Below, piece by piece: positions 43,028-51,699 of a DNA stretch of 64,000 nucleotides (position 1 is the first letter of the stretch; each line of letters begins with the position of its first letter). The stretch covers positions 34,802 through 98,801 of the forward strand of contig NZ_CANLXV010000013.1 of assembly GCF_947495205.1 (NCBI RefSeq), written 5' to 3'. A program made the translations under genes and the position numbers. Under the pieces are notes generated by a model. The model did no database searches. It saw only the letters and a program-made list of their open reading frames with translations, and had not been told where the DNA came from. This stretch comes from an uncultured Polaribacter sp. (GTDB lineage: Bacteria > Bacteroidota > Bacteroidia > Flavobacteriales > Flavobacteriaceae).

Positions 43028-44248
43028 TCAAGCTTTTTTAAGTTCTATAACCGTAATTTCTGGCCAAATACCTACTCTACCAGGAAATGCATGATAACCA
43101 AAACCACGGTTTACATTTATATACCTGCCCGCTTCTTCATACAAACCTGCCCATTGTTTGTAAACAAATTGCGACGGACTAAATTTAAACCAACCCGGAA
43201 TTTCTATACCCATTTGTAAACCATGTGTATGGCCACTTAATGTAAGTTGATAATTTAAAGCATCTTTTTTTACTTTTTCCTGCCAGTGGCTTGGGTCATG
43301 AGACATTAATATTTTAAAATCTTCTTTTTTAATATTTTTTGATGCTTTTTGCAAATCTCCAGCCTTGTTAAAACCTTTTCCCCAATTTTCTACTCCTAAA
43401 AGTGCTATTTTTTGTCCATCTTTTTCTAAATATCTGTGTTCATCTAGCAATAAATCAAAACCAATTTTTTGATGAATTTCTTTTACCTTTTTAAAATTAG
43501 CTATTTTATCTTGTGGGCTTTCCCAATCCATATAATCTCCATAATCGTGGTTTCCTAACACAGAATATTTACCATCTTTTGCTTTTAACTTGTCAAAAAC
43601 ATTCAACCAATTATCCATTTCATCTGCTTTATTATTTACAATATCTCCTGTAAATAAAATCACATCAGATTTTTGTTGATTAATTAAATCTACACCATAT
43701 TGTATTTTTTCTTTATTCGTAAAACTTCCAGAATGTATGTCTGATATTTGTGTAATGGTAAAACCATTAAAAGCCTCTGGCAAATCTTTAAAACTCAACT
43801 GGTATTTTAAAACTTTGTAATTGTATTTACCCTGTATAATGCCATAAATAAAACTTGCAAAAGGTATGGCTGCTAAACCTAATGCAATTTGTGAAACAAA
43901 TTTTCTTCTACCTACTAATGGTTTTGTTTCTCCTGTCATTGTAGTTATCAACTTTAAAACACCTCTATAGATATCTTCTCCAAAAAGCACTAAAATAACC
44001 ACCAATTTTGGTATAGAAATGGTAAGCAATAAACCCATTGCCATTTGAAATTGTGGTGTTTGCCCATTGCTTCTATCATAAGTAATTAACGTAAAAAAAA
44101 AGTTGAGATACACTGCAATACTTATTGCCACAAAAGAAAAACGAATAATTTTATTCTTAGAAATGGTTTTAAAAGCTTGAAATGTGTAGAATTCTACTGC
44201 AACAATAAGTACAATTAAGAGCAATACAGGAATTAACCAACGTGGCAT
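43028..44248 (-). CDS. Membrane-anchored metallophosphoesterase (YkuE/YaeI-like)
   Basis: A 406-residue protein. About four membrane segments fill residues 1-140, followed by a calcineurin-like phosphoesterase domain with ISDIHSGSF, FTGDIVNN, LGNHDYGDY, MSHDP and LSGHTHGLQMG, which give the full set of binuclear metal ligands. Relatives act on lipid-linked or nucleotide phosphoesters such as UDP-diacylglucosamine; the substrate here is unknown. TAAATTTG on the minus strand at 44264-44271 is a perfect -7 box 15 bases before the ATG. Confidence 0.88.
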   Translation of the reverse strand: MPRWLIPVLLLIVLIVAVEFYTFQAFKTISKNKIIRFSFVAISIAVYLNFFFTLITYDRSNGQTPQFQMAMGLLLTISIPKLVVILVLFGEDIYRGVLKLITTMTGETKPLVGRRKFVSQIALGLAAIPFASFIYGIIQGKYNYKVLKYQLSFKDLPEAFNGFTITQISDIHSGSFTNKEKIQYGVDLINQQKSDVILFTGDIVNNKADEMDNWLNVFDKLKAKDGKYSVLGNHDYGDYMDWESPQDKIANFKKVKEIHQKIGFDLLLDEHRYLEKDGQKIALLGVENWGKGFNKAGDLQKASKNIKKEDFKILMSHDPSHWQEKVKKDALNYQLTLSGHTHGLQMGIEIPGWFKFSPSQFVYKQWAGLYEEAGRYINVNRGFGYHAFPGRVGIWPEITVIELKKA

Positions 44249-44381
44249 AAAATTTATTTTTTACAAATTTAGTTCTAATAAATAGGTAAAGATTTTATTT
44301 TTGGAAGACTTTAACAAAAAACAATGAAAACTAGGTCATTAATATTTGATATCTCTCTTAAAAATCTTGCTAAAATTTTCT

Positions 44382-45515
44382 TCACTTTAAAACTTTTACC
44401 AATTCTGCACTCATCTTATGTATAACCAAACTAGAAGAATTATCAAGAATTACCATGCAGTTTTTTAGTTGTTCATTTCTAATAATTAGCGTTCTTGCGC
44501 CCAACCAAGAGCCGTCGTGAGAATGTGCAACAGGGTTTAAAACTACCCATCCAAAACCATAATTAGATGCTGTTCCATTATTAAGAATTGGTTTTTTAAA
44601 GGCTTCATTCATGGTTTGTTGAGACAATAAACTATTTGAGCTCCAAAATTTATTCCAAATCACAAAATCATCAATTGCACTAAAAACTCCGCCATCTCCA
44701 GCAACACCATCTAAAACTCCAGGTTTTAATTCTGAAATATTACCTGAAAAATTAAAAAAAGAACCAGTTTTATTGGTAAAATCTAAATCTTTAGACGCTA
44801 AGTTCCAAACCCGAGTGTTTTTCATGTTTAATTTATCAAACAACTCTTTTTGCATAAAGGTTTCAAACGTTTGTTGCGAAATTACCTCAATAATGCCTGC
44901 CAATAGCACATAACCTGTATTGTTGTATTTATAAACTTCATTGGGTGCATTTTCTAAGGGGAAATTATCTTCACCTAGAAATGAAATCATTTTTTTAATT
45001 GTTAAAAAATCTCCTGTTTTTTCTTTTTTAGTCTCAGAAAAATTCATGTAAACATCTGGTATTCCAGAAGTATTATTTAATAAATTTCTTATGGTTACCT
45101 TATTATACGGCAAATTTGGCAAATATTTGGTAATGGCATCATCAAAAGCTAACTTTCCTTGTTCTTTTAACAACATTATTCCTACTGCTGTAAACTGTTT
45201 AGAAAGTGAAGCTAACCTAAAAGAAGATTGATGGCTTAATTTTTTATCTCTTTTAAAATCTGTAAAACCAAATGTTTCTTTTAATAAAATAGAATCATTC
45301 TTAATCAACAAAACTGCGCCATTAAATTTATTTTCTTTTTGAAGTTTTGCTAACCATTTTTGTGCTTTATCAATTTTTTGTTGCTCAGAGTCCGTCTCCA
45401 CAACTTCTAAAACATCAACCTTTAACATTTTATTGTAAAACCAAAAACCAACAACTCCAACCCCAATTAAAAGTGCTAATGTTAAAGCAATTGTTATTTT
45501 CCAAAAAAGCTTCAT
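44382..45515 (-). CDS. Serine hydrolase of the beta-lactamase (class C/PBP4*) fold
   Basis: A 377-residue protein anchored by one N-terminal membrane segment (about 5-29). The nucleophile motif SLSK lies near residue 103, YNN near 199 and HDG near 333, standing for the SxxK, YxN and KTG-type boxes. Such proteins are esterases, D-amino-acid peptidases or carboxypeptidases acting in the periplasm; beta-lactam resistance is not implied. It diverges from polA. Confidence 0.85.
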   Translation of the reverse strand: MKLFWKITIALTLALLIGVGVVGFWFYNKMLKVDVLEVVETDSEQQKIDKAQKWLAKLQKENKFNGAVLLIKNDSILLKETFGFTDFKRDKKLSHQSSFRLASLSKQFTAVGIMLLKEQGKLAFDDAITKYLPNLPYNKVTIRNLLNNTSGIPDVYMNFSETKKEKTGDFLTIKKMISFLGEDNFPLENAPNEVYKYNNTGYVLLAGIIEVISQQTFETFMQKELFDKLNMKNTRVWNLASKDLDFTNKTGSFFNFSGNISELKPGVLDGVAGDGGVFSAIDDFVIWNKFWSSNSLLSQQTMNEAFKKPILNNGTASNYGFGWVVLNPVAHSHDGSWLGARTLIIRNEQLKNCMVILDNSSSLVIHKMSAELVKVLK

Positions 45516-45636
45516 AGAAATATTTTTTGTTTTTAAAGTGTCAAATATTGGTTTGAATCCCTTGTTTCAAATTTCTTCATTTTTTTTTATATGGACGTTA
45601 TATTTCGTAATTTTATCGATCTCAATATAAAATACA

Positions 45637-48483
45637 ATGTCAGATCAAAAAAGAGTTTTTTTAGTAGATGCTTACGCACTAATTTTTAGAGGATATTATG
45701 CCTTTATAAAAAACCCAAGAATAAACTCTAAAGGTTTAGACACCTCTGCAATTATGGGTTTTATGAACTCGCTTTTAGACGTAATTAAACGCGAAAGACC
45801 AGATAAGTTAGCCGTTTGTTTTGACAAAGGTGGAAGCACAGATAGAGTAGAAATGTTTGAAGCTTACAAAGCCAATAGAGATGAAACCCCAGAAGCCATA
45901 AAATTAGCAATACCTTATATTTATGAGATTTTAAATGCCATGCATATTCCCATAATGGTTAAAGAAGGTTTTGAGGCAGATGATGTTATTGGAACACTTT
46001 CTAAACAAGCAGAAAAAGAAGGTTATAAAACCTATATGGTTACACCAGATAAAGATTTTGCACAATTGGTTTCTGAAAATATTTTTATGTATAAACCACG
46101 TTTTGGCGGTGGTTATGACATTTGGGGTGTGCCAGAAGTACAAGAAAAATTTGGTGTAGAAAAGCCAGAGCAAGTAATTGACTTTTTAGGAATGATGGGA
46201 GATTCTGCAGATAACATTCCTGGTTTGCCTGGTGTTGGAGAAAAAACTGCAAAAAAGTTTTTAGCCGCTTATGGTTCTATGGAAAACCTTTTAGCAAACA
46301 CGCATGAGTTAAAAGGTAAAATGAAGGAAAAATTAGAAGCCAATGGCGAATTAGGGTTACTTTCTAAAAAACTAGCTACTATAATGTTAGATGTTCCTGT
46401 AACTTTTAATGCCGAAGATTTTGAGTTAGAACAACCCGATACAGAAAAGGTAACCGAACTTTTTAACGAATTAGAATTCAGGAATTTATTAACCAATTTC
46501 CTAAAAACATTTGCAGTAAAAAATGTAGCAAGAGTAAATTCTGTTGAAGACAGTGCTAATGTTATTGCTAGCGAAGTTGAAAAATCTAAACCCAAAACTA
46601 CAGAAGGACAATTTGATTTATTTGCAACGCCTGGTGCTGGTAATGTTTCAGAAACAGAATTAGCAAGTGGCTTTAAAACCATTGCAAATACAGATCATTT
46701 TTATCAACATATAGATTCTCCATTTTCTAGAAAACTATTAATTCAGAAATTAATGCAACAAACTTCGGTTTGTTTTGATACGGAAACTACTGGTTTAAAA
46801 GCTTTAGAAGTTGAGTTAATTGGTATTGCATTTTCTTTTGAAATTGGCAAAGGTTACTACGTCTCTTTTCCAGAAAATCAAGAAGAAACACAAGCAATTT
46901 TAGAAGAATTTAGACCATTTTTTACCTCAGCAATTGAAAAAGTAGGACATAATTTAAAATACGATATCAAAGTATTATCCAATTATAATATTCCTGTAAA
47001 AGGAAAATTATTTGACACCATGATTGCGCATTATCTTATTAATCCTGATATGCGCCATAATATGGATGTTTTAGCGGAAACCTATTTAAATTATCAACCC
47101 GTTTCTATAACAGATTTAATTGGTAAAAAAGGAAAAAACCAGCTTTCTATGCGTGTTGTTCCTTTAAAAGAACAAACAGAATACGCTGTAGAAGATGCAG
47201 ATATTACCTTTCAATTGAAACAAATTTTTTCGGGAGAATTAGAAAGTGGTAACGTTACAAAATTATTTAATGAGATTGAGTTGCCATTGGTATCTGTTTT
47301 AACAGCAATGGAAATTGAAGGAATTAACCTAAATACAGACTTTCTAAAAACACTTTCAACTGCTCTAACAGAAGACATTAACAGGTTAGAAAAAGCAATT
47401 TACCAAGAAGCTGGTGAGGAATTTAATATTGCATCGCCAAAACAATTAGGTATTGTACTTTTTGAAAAACTAGCGTTGGTAAAAAAACCAAAAAAAACAA
47501 AAACTGGGCAATACAAAACCGGAGAAGATATTTTATCCGCTTTAGCGAAAGAACACGAAATTATAAGAAATATACAAGAATACCGTCAGTATAAAAAACT
47601 ACAAAGCACCTATGTAGATGCTTTACCAAATGAGATTAATCCAAAAACTGGCAGAGTGCATACACAATACATGCAAGCTGTTGCTGCCACTGGCCGTTTA
47701 AGTTCTAACAATCCTAATTTACAAAACATTCCTATTAGAACTGCACGTGGTAGAGAAGTTAGAAAAGCGTTTGTGCCAAGAGACGAAAATTATGTTTTAT
47801 TAGCTGCAGATTATTCTCAAATAGAATTAAGAATTATTGCTGCTGTAAGTGAAGAAGAAAATATGATTAATGCTTTTAAAAACGGAGAAGACATTCATGC
47901 TTCTACTGCTGCAAAAGTATTTAATGTTCCTTTACAGGAAGTTACTAGAGAACAACGTAGCAATGCAAAAACGGTTAATTTTGGTATTGTTTATGGTGTT
48001 TCTGCATTTGGTTTAAGCAACCAAACCAACTTATCTAGAGGAGAAGCAAAAGAATTAATAGACACGTATTATGAAACCTATCCAAAATTAAAAGCATACA
48101 TGACAAAACAGGTAGCCTTTGCCAGAAAACATGGTTATGTAGAAACTGTTTTAAACAGACGTAGGTATTTAAAAGATATTAATTCTAGAAATGCAATGGT
48201 TAGATCTGGCGCAGAAAGAAACGCTGTAAATGCACCTATACAAGGTTCTGCAGCAGATATTATTAAATTGGCAATGATACATATTCACAAGCGTTTTGAA
48301 ACAGAAAATTTTAAATCGAAAATGTTATTGCAAGTGCATGATGAATTGGTTTTTGACGCGCATAAAGACGAATTAGAAATTATAAAACCAATTATTAAAC
48401 AAGAAATGGAAAACGCCTTTAAAATGAGTGTGCCATTAGATGTTGAAATGGGAATTGGACAAAATTGGTTGGAAGCGCATTAA
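45637..48483 (+). CDS. polA: DNA polymerase I
   Basis: A 948-residue family A polymerase. Residues 1-290 form the 5'-3' exonuclease (FDKGG, TPDKDFAQLV, DSADNIPGLPGVGEKTA). Residues about 350-550 form the 3'-5' exonuclease with the acidic motif CFDTETTGL intact, so proofreading should be active. The polymerase domain follows with TGRLSSNNPNLQNIPIR, AADYSQIELRI, the O-helix RSNAKTVNFGIVYG and LLQVHDELVFD. A near-match -7 box (TAATTTTA, 45608-45615) lies upstream of the start. Confidence 0.97.
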   Translation: MSDQKRVFLVDAYALIFRGYYAFIKNPRINSKGLDTSAIMGFMNSLLDVIKRERPDKLAVCFDKGGSTDRVEMFEAYKANRDETPEAIKLAIPYIYEILNAMHIPIMVKEGFEADDVIGTLSKQAEKEGYKTYMVTPDKDFAQLVSENIFMYKPRFGGGYDIWGVPEVQEKFGVEKPEQVIDFLGMMGDSADNIPGLPGVGEKTAKKFLAAYGSMENLLANTHELKGKMKEKLEANGELGLLSKKLATIMLDVPVTFNAEDFELEQPDTEKVTELFNELEFRNLLTNFLKTFAVKNVARVNSVEDSANVIASEVEKSKPKTTEGQFDLFATPGAGNVSETELASGFKTIANTDHFYQHIDSPFSRKLLIQKLMQQTSVCFDTETTGLKALEVELIGIAFSFEIGKGYYVSFPENQEETQAILEEFRPFFTSAIEKVGHNLKYDIKVLSNYNIPVKGKLFDTMIAHYLINPDMRHNMDVLAETYLNYQPVSITDLIGKKGKNQLSMRVVPLKEQTEYAVEDADITFQLKQIFSGELESGNVTKLFNEIELPLVSVLTAMEIEGINLNTDFLKTLSTALTEDINRLEKAIYQEAGEEFNIASPKQLGIVLFEKLALVKKPKKTKTGQYKTGEDILSALAKEHEIIRNIQEYRQYKKLQSTYVDALPNEINPKTGRVHTQYMQAVAATGRLSSNNPNLQNIPIRTARGREVRKAFVPRDENYVLLAADYSQIELRIIAAVSEEENMINAFKNGEDIHASTAAKVFNVPLQEVTREQRSNAKTVNFGIVYGVSAFGLSNQTNLSRGEAKELIDTYYETYPKLKAYMTKQVAFARKHGYVETVLNRRRYLKDINSRNAMVRSGAERNAVNAPIQGSAADIIKLAMIHIHKRFETENFKSKMLLQVHDELVFDAHKDELEIIKPIIKQEMENAFKMSVPLDVEMGIGQNWLEAH

Positions 48484-48583
48484 TTTTTTTGATTTTTTAG
48501 TTATCAGTTTTTCTGAAAAAATCAACTAAAAAAACAGCAAAGAAAGTAGAATTATAAGATACTAAACAAGTTCAGTACAAAAA

Positions 48584-48967
48584 ATGGAACTAGATTATAT
48601 AGACAATTATAACGGATTAAATGAAAACATTGTTCGTTTGTTTGATTTTGATAAAGCACAAGCCATACAATTTAGAGATTTAATTCAAAATGTAGTTATT
48701 GAGCAAAAACAAAAATTAGATTTATCTCAAATTGATTTTATAAATACAGAAGATTACAATTTAATTTTTGGTTTATTTAAAACCGATGAAGGCATTTTAA
48801 CCAAAGACAACCAAACCTTTTTTTGTATTTTAACTTTAAACGGTTTTAAAGAAATGTTACGTCTTTTAGCGCCTTTTTGTGCTAAAGAAACCAAAGCACA
48901 CCAATATTTATATGATTTAGATACACCAACAGATTTATTATTTGCACCTTATGCAACTGCTATTTAA
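48584..48967 (+). CDS. Conserved hypothetical protein
   Basis: A 127-residue soluble, acidic protein with no signal peptide, membrane segment or motif I recognise. It begins MELDYIDNYNGLNENIVRLFDFDKA and is rich in aromatic residues. Codon use and composition match the neighbours. It sits alone between polA and the tRNA-modification gene. I do not assign a function. Confidence 0.7.
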   Translation: MELDYIDNYNGLNENIVRLFDFDKAQAIQFRDLIQNVVIEQKQKLDLSQIDFINTEDYNLIFGLFKTDEGILTKDNQTFFCILTLNGFKEMLRLLAPFCAKETKAHQYLYDLDTPTDLLFAPYATAI

Positions 48968-49027
48968 AAGAATTTATACTTAAAATTGAACAAGAATTAA
49001 TCTGTTTAAAATTCTTTAAATTAATTG

Positions 49028-49035
49028 TAATTTTG
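49028..49035 (+). promoter_or_regulatory. -7 box of the threonylcarbamoyl-AMP synthase gene
   Basis: TAATTTTG is a perfect TAnnTTTG, 10 bases before the ATG at 49046, giving a very short leader. Confidence 0.5.
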
Positions 49036-49045
49036 CGATTGAATT

Positions 49046-50005
49046 ATGAGCATTATTTCTAAAGACATACAAAAAGCGGTACAATTATTAAACGAAGAAC
49101 ATTTGGTTGCCATACCAACAGAAACCGTTTATGGTTTAGCAGGAAATATTTTTAGCGAAAAAGCCATTAAAAGTATTTTTGCAACCAAAAAGCGTCCGTT
49201 TTTTAACCCGTTAATTGTGCATGTGCCTTCTGTGGCAAGTTTAAACGGAATTGTAACGCATATTCCTGAAAAAGCAAAATTATTAGCAAATGCTTTCTGG
49301 CCAGGTGCTATGACTTTAGTTTTAAAAAAACACAAAAACATTCCAGATTTAATAACCGCTGGTAAAGATACTGTTGCTGTTCGTGTGCCAAATCATCCTG
49401 TAACTTTAGAATTATTAAAACAATTGCCTTTTCCTTTGGCTGCGCCCAGTGCAAATCCTTTTGGGAGCATTAGCCCCACAAAAGCAAAACACGTAGCAAA
49501 TTATTTTAAAAACCAACTTCCAATGGTTTTAGATGGTGGTGCTTGCCAAAACGGAATAGAATCTACCATAATTGGTTTTGAAAATGAAGTCCCTGTAATT
49601 TATAGATTGGGTGCTTTGGCTTTAGAAGATATTGAGGCTGTTATTGGTAAAATTGAAGTAAAAAACAAAAAAGAAGACAAACCAGATGCTCCTGGAATGT
49701 TGGCAAGACATTATGCACCACAAACTACTACTTTTTTAGTTGATGATGTAAATTATGAAATTGCAAAACATCGTCATAAAAAAATAGGTGTTATTGTATT
49801 TGAAAAATCCGTAAACAATGCAAATGTTACAGAATTTATTTTGTCTGAAAAAGGTTCTAAAAAAGAAGCCGCCGCAAAATTATACGACACCATGCATACT
49901 TTAGATCATTTAAATTTAGATGTAATTATTGCAGAACGTTTTACAGAAGATGGTTTGGGAAAATCAATAAACGACCGTTTGCAAAGAGCTACTTTTAGTA
50001 GTTAG
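49046..50005 (+). CDS. tsaC: L-threonylcarbamoyladenylate synthase (Sua5/TsaC)
   Basis: A 319-residue Sua5-type enzyme making threonylcarbamoyl-AMP for t6A37 of ANN-decoding tRNAs. The YrdC domain (about 1-190) contains IPTETVYGLAGN, KKRPFFNPLIVHV, FWPGAMTLVL, VAVRVPNHP and PLAAPSANPFG. The C-terminal Sua5 domain (about 205-319) is joined by the usual linker with PGMLARHYAPQ. The two-domain length separates it from the shorter TsaC form. Confidence 0.95.
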   Translation: MSIISKDIQKAVQLLNEEHLVAIPTETVYGLAGNIFSEKAIKSIFATKKRPFFNPLIVHVPSVASLNGIVTHIPEKAKLLANAFWPGAMTLVLKKHKNIPDLITAGKDTVAVRVPNHPVTLELLKQLPFPLAAPSANPFGSISPTKAKHVANYFKNQLPMVLDGGACQNGIESTIIGFENEVPVIYRLGALALEDIEAVIGKIEVKNKKEDKPDAPGMLARHYAPQTTTFLVDDVNYEIAKHRHKKIGVIVFEKSVNNANVTEFILSEKGSKKEAAAKLYDTMHTLDHLNLDVIIAERFTEDGLGKSINDRLQRATFSS

Positions 50006-50029
50006 TTTTATTTACTTAATATCTTTTTA

Positions 50030-51697
50030 TTGAAACAACTGCATTCCTTTTCAACTGATATTTCTGGAATAAAACCTCCAGAAAAATTTACGTTTCCTTT
50101 TTATTATCAACCACATGCATTAGCAAAACTTGCAACAAAACAATTGCAAGACTATTTAGAACATCAAAAAGATTTTACACACAATTTTGGTTTTGCTAAA
50201 GATAAAGCAAATGCTATTGGTAAAATGTTTGGTGTTTTAGTAGTTAAAGATTTAAATAACAATTTTGGCTTTTTAGCTGCCTTTTCCGGAAAATTAGAAG
50301 ATGAATCTTGTCCGGATTATTTTGTTCCGCATGTTTTTAATTTAAGAAGTAAAAATAGTTTCTACAGAAAAGGAGAAATTGAAATAGAAAAATTAAGTGA
50401 ACAATTAGTTGCTTTAGAAAATAATATTGATTTTTTAAAACTTAAAAAAAGAGTTTATAAACGAACTAAAACTATTGAAGAAGATTTAGCATTTCAGCGA
50501 AAAAAAATGAAAGCTGCTAAAAAAAACAGAAAAGCTCGTAAAAAAGAAGGCGCAATAACGCTTTCTGAAAAAGATTTTAAAGCCTTACTTCAAACATTAG
50601 CGCAAGAAAGTTTTAATGATCAGTTTTTTTATAAAGAGTTGGTAATTTATTATGATGATAAAATTGCCAAAGACAAAACAAAACTCAATAACTTAGAAGA
50701 AAAAATTGCTTTCTTAAAAAGTGAACGCAAAAGAATTTCTGCAAATTTACAACACACATTATTTGAGAAGTTTCAATTTCTAAATCAACAAAAAGAAAGC
50801 AAAGCGTTAATTGCTATTTTTAATAATCCTGAAATAAAACCACCTGCAGGTGCTGGAGAATGTGCAGCTCCTAAACTTTTACAATTTGCTTTTTTAAACA
50901 ATTTAAAACCTGTTTGCATGGCAGAGTTTTGGTGGGGAATTTCACCAAACTCGGCAATTAGAAAGCATAAAAATTATTATCCTGCTTGCCAAAGCAGATG
51001 TAAACCCATTTTAAATCACATGCTAAAAGGCATTAAAATGGATGAGAATTTACTGCTAAAACAAGCTGCTGACAATTTAAATTTAGAAATTATTTTTGAA
51101 GATGATGCCATTCTTGTTGTTAACAAACCTGCTGAATTTTTATCGGTTCCTGGCAAAGAATTAACAGATTCTGTTTACACTAGAATTAAAGAAAAATATC
51201 CCAATGCAACTGGTCCTTTAATTGTGCATCGTTTAGACATGTCTACTTCTGGTATTTTAGTTTTAACCAAAACCAAAGAAGCTAACAAAATACTACAAAG
51301 TCAGTTTATAAATAGAACGATTAAAAAACGCTATGTTGCTTTATTAGATGGCACAATTAACAAAGAAAAAGGCACTATAAATTTACCTTTGCGCGTAGAT
51401 TTAGAAGATAGACCTAAACAATTGGTGTGTTTTGAACATGGTAAACCTGCAGAAACATATTATGAAGTTATTGAAAGAAAAAACAACAAAACCCGAATTT
51501 ATTTTTATCCAATAACAGGAAGAACGCATCAATTAAGAGTGCATGCAGCGCATAAAAACGGATTAAACACTCCCATAATTGGAGACGATTTGTATGGTAA
51601 AAAACAAAACAGATTGCATTTACATGCAGAATTTATTAGTTTTTTACATCCATCAACAAGAGAAAAAATGAGTTTTAGTATTGAACCCAACTTCTAA
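50030..51697 (+). CDS. RluA-family pseudouridine synthase with long N-terminal extension
   Basis: A 555-residue protein read from a TTG start at 50030; DISGIKPPEKFTFPFYYQPHALA right after it matches relatives as I recall them, which supports that start. Residues about 1-340 are an extension with a charged coiled coil (about 110-240), GAGECAAPKLLQFAF and PACQSRCKPIL, a Cys pattern that may bind metal. Residues about 350-555 are the catalytic domain with HRLDMSTSG (Asp near 401) and GRTHQLRVHAAH. It modifies uridine in rRNA or tRNA; the exact site is not readable. Its stop is 2 bases from that of the convergent DUF5916 gene. Confidence 0.88.
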   Translation: MKQLHSFSTDISGIKPPEKFTFPFYYQPHALAKLATKQLQDYLEHQKDFTHNFGFAKDKANAIGKMFGVLVVKDLNNNFGFLAAFSGKLEDESCPDYFVPHVFNLRSKNSFYRKGEIEIEKLSEQLVALENNIDFLKLKKRVYKRTKTIEEDLAFQRKKMKAAKKNRKARKKEGAITLSEKDFKALLQTLAQESFNDQFFYKELVIYYDDKIAKDKTKLNNLEEKIAFLKSERKRISANLQHTLFEKFQFLNQQKESKALIAIFNNPEIKPPAGAGECAAPKLLQFAFLNNLKPVCMAEFWWGISPNSAIRKHKNYYPACQSRCKPILNHMLKGIKMDENLLLKQAADNLNLEIIFEDDAILVVNKPAEFLSVPGKELTDSVYTRIKEKYPNATGPLIVHRLDMSTSGILVLTKTKEANKILQSQFINRTIKKRYVALLDGTINKEKGTINLPLRVDLEDRPKQLVCFEHGKPAETYYEVIERKNNKTRIYFYPITGRTHQLRVHAAHKNGLNTPIIGDDLYGKKQNRLHLHAEFISFLHPSTREKMSFSIEPNF

Positions 51698-51699
51698 AA

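Noticed and set aside
46269-46682. 137-codon minus-strand frame inside polA
   Set aside because: It is entirely antisense to a conserved part of polA with low-complexity Ser/Leu composition, a shadow frame.
48484-48540. T- and A-rich inverted repeat after polA as a terminator
   Set aside because: Several alternative pairings are possible and no T-run follows the putative stem on the plus strand.
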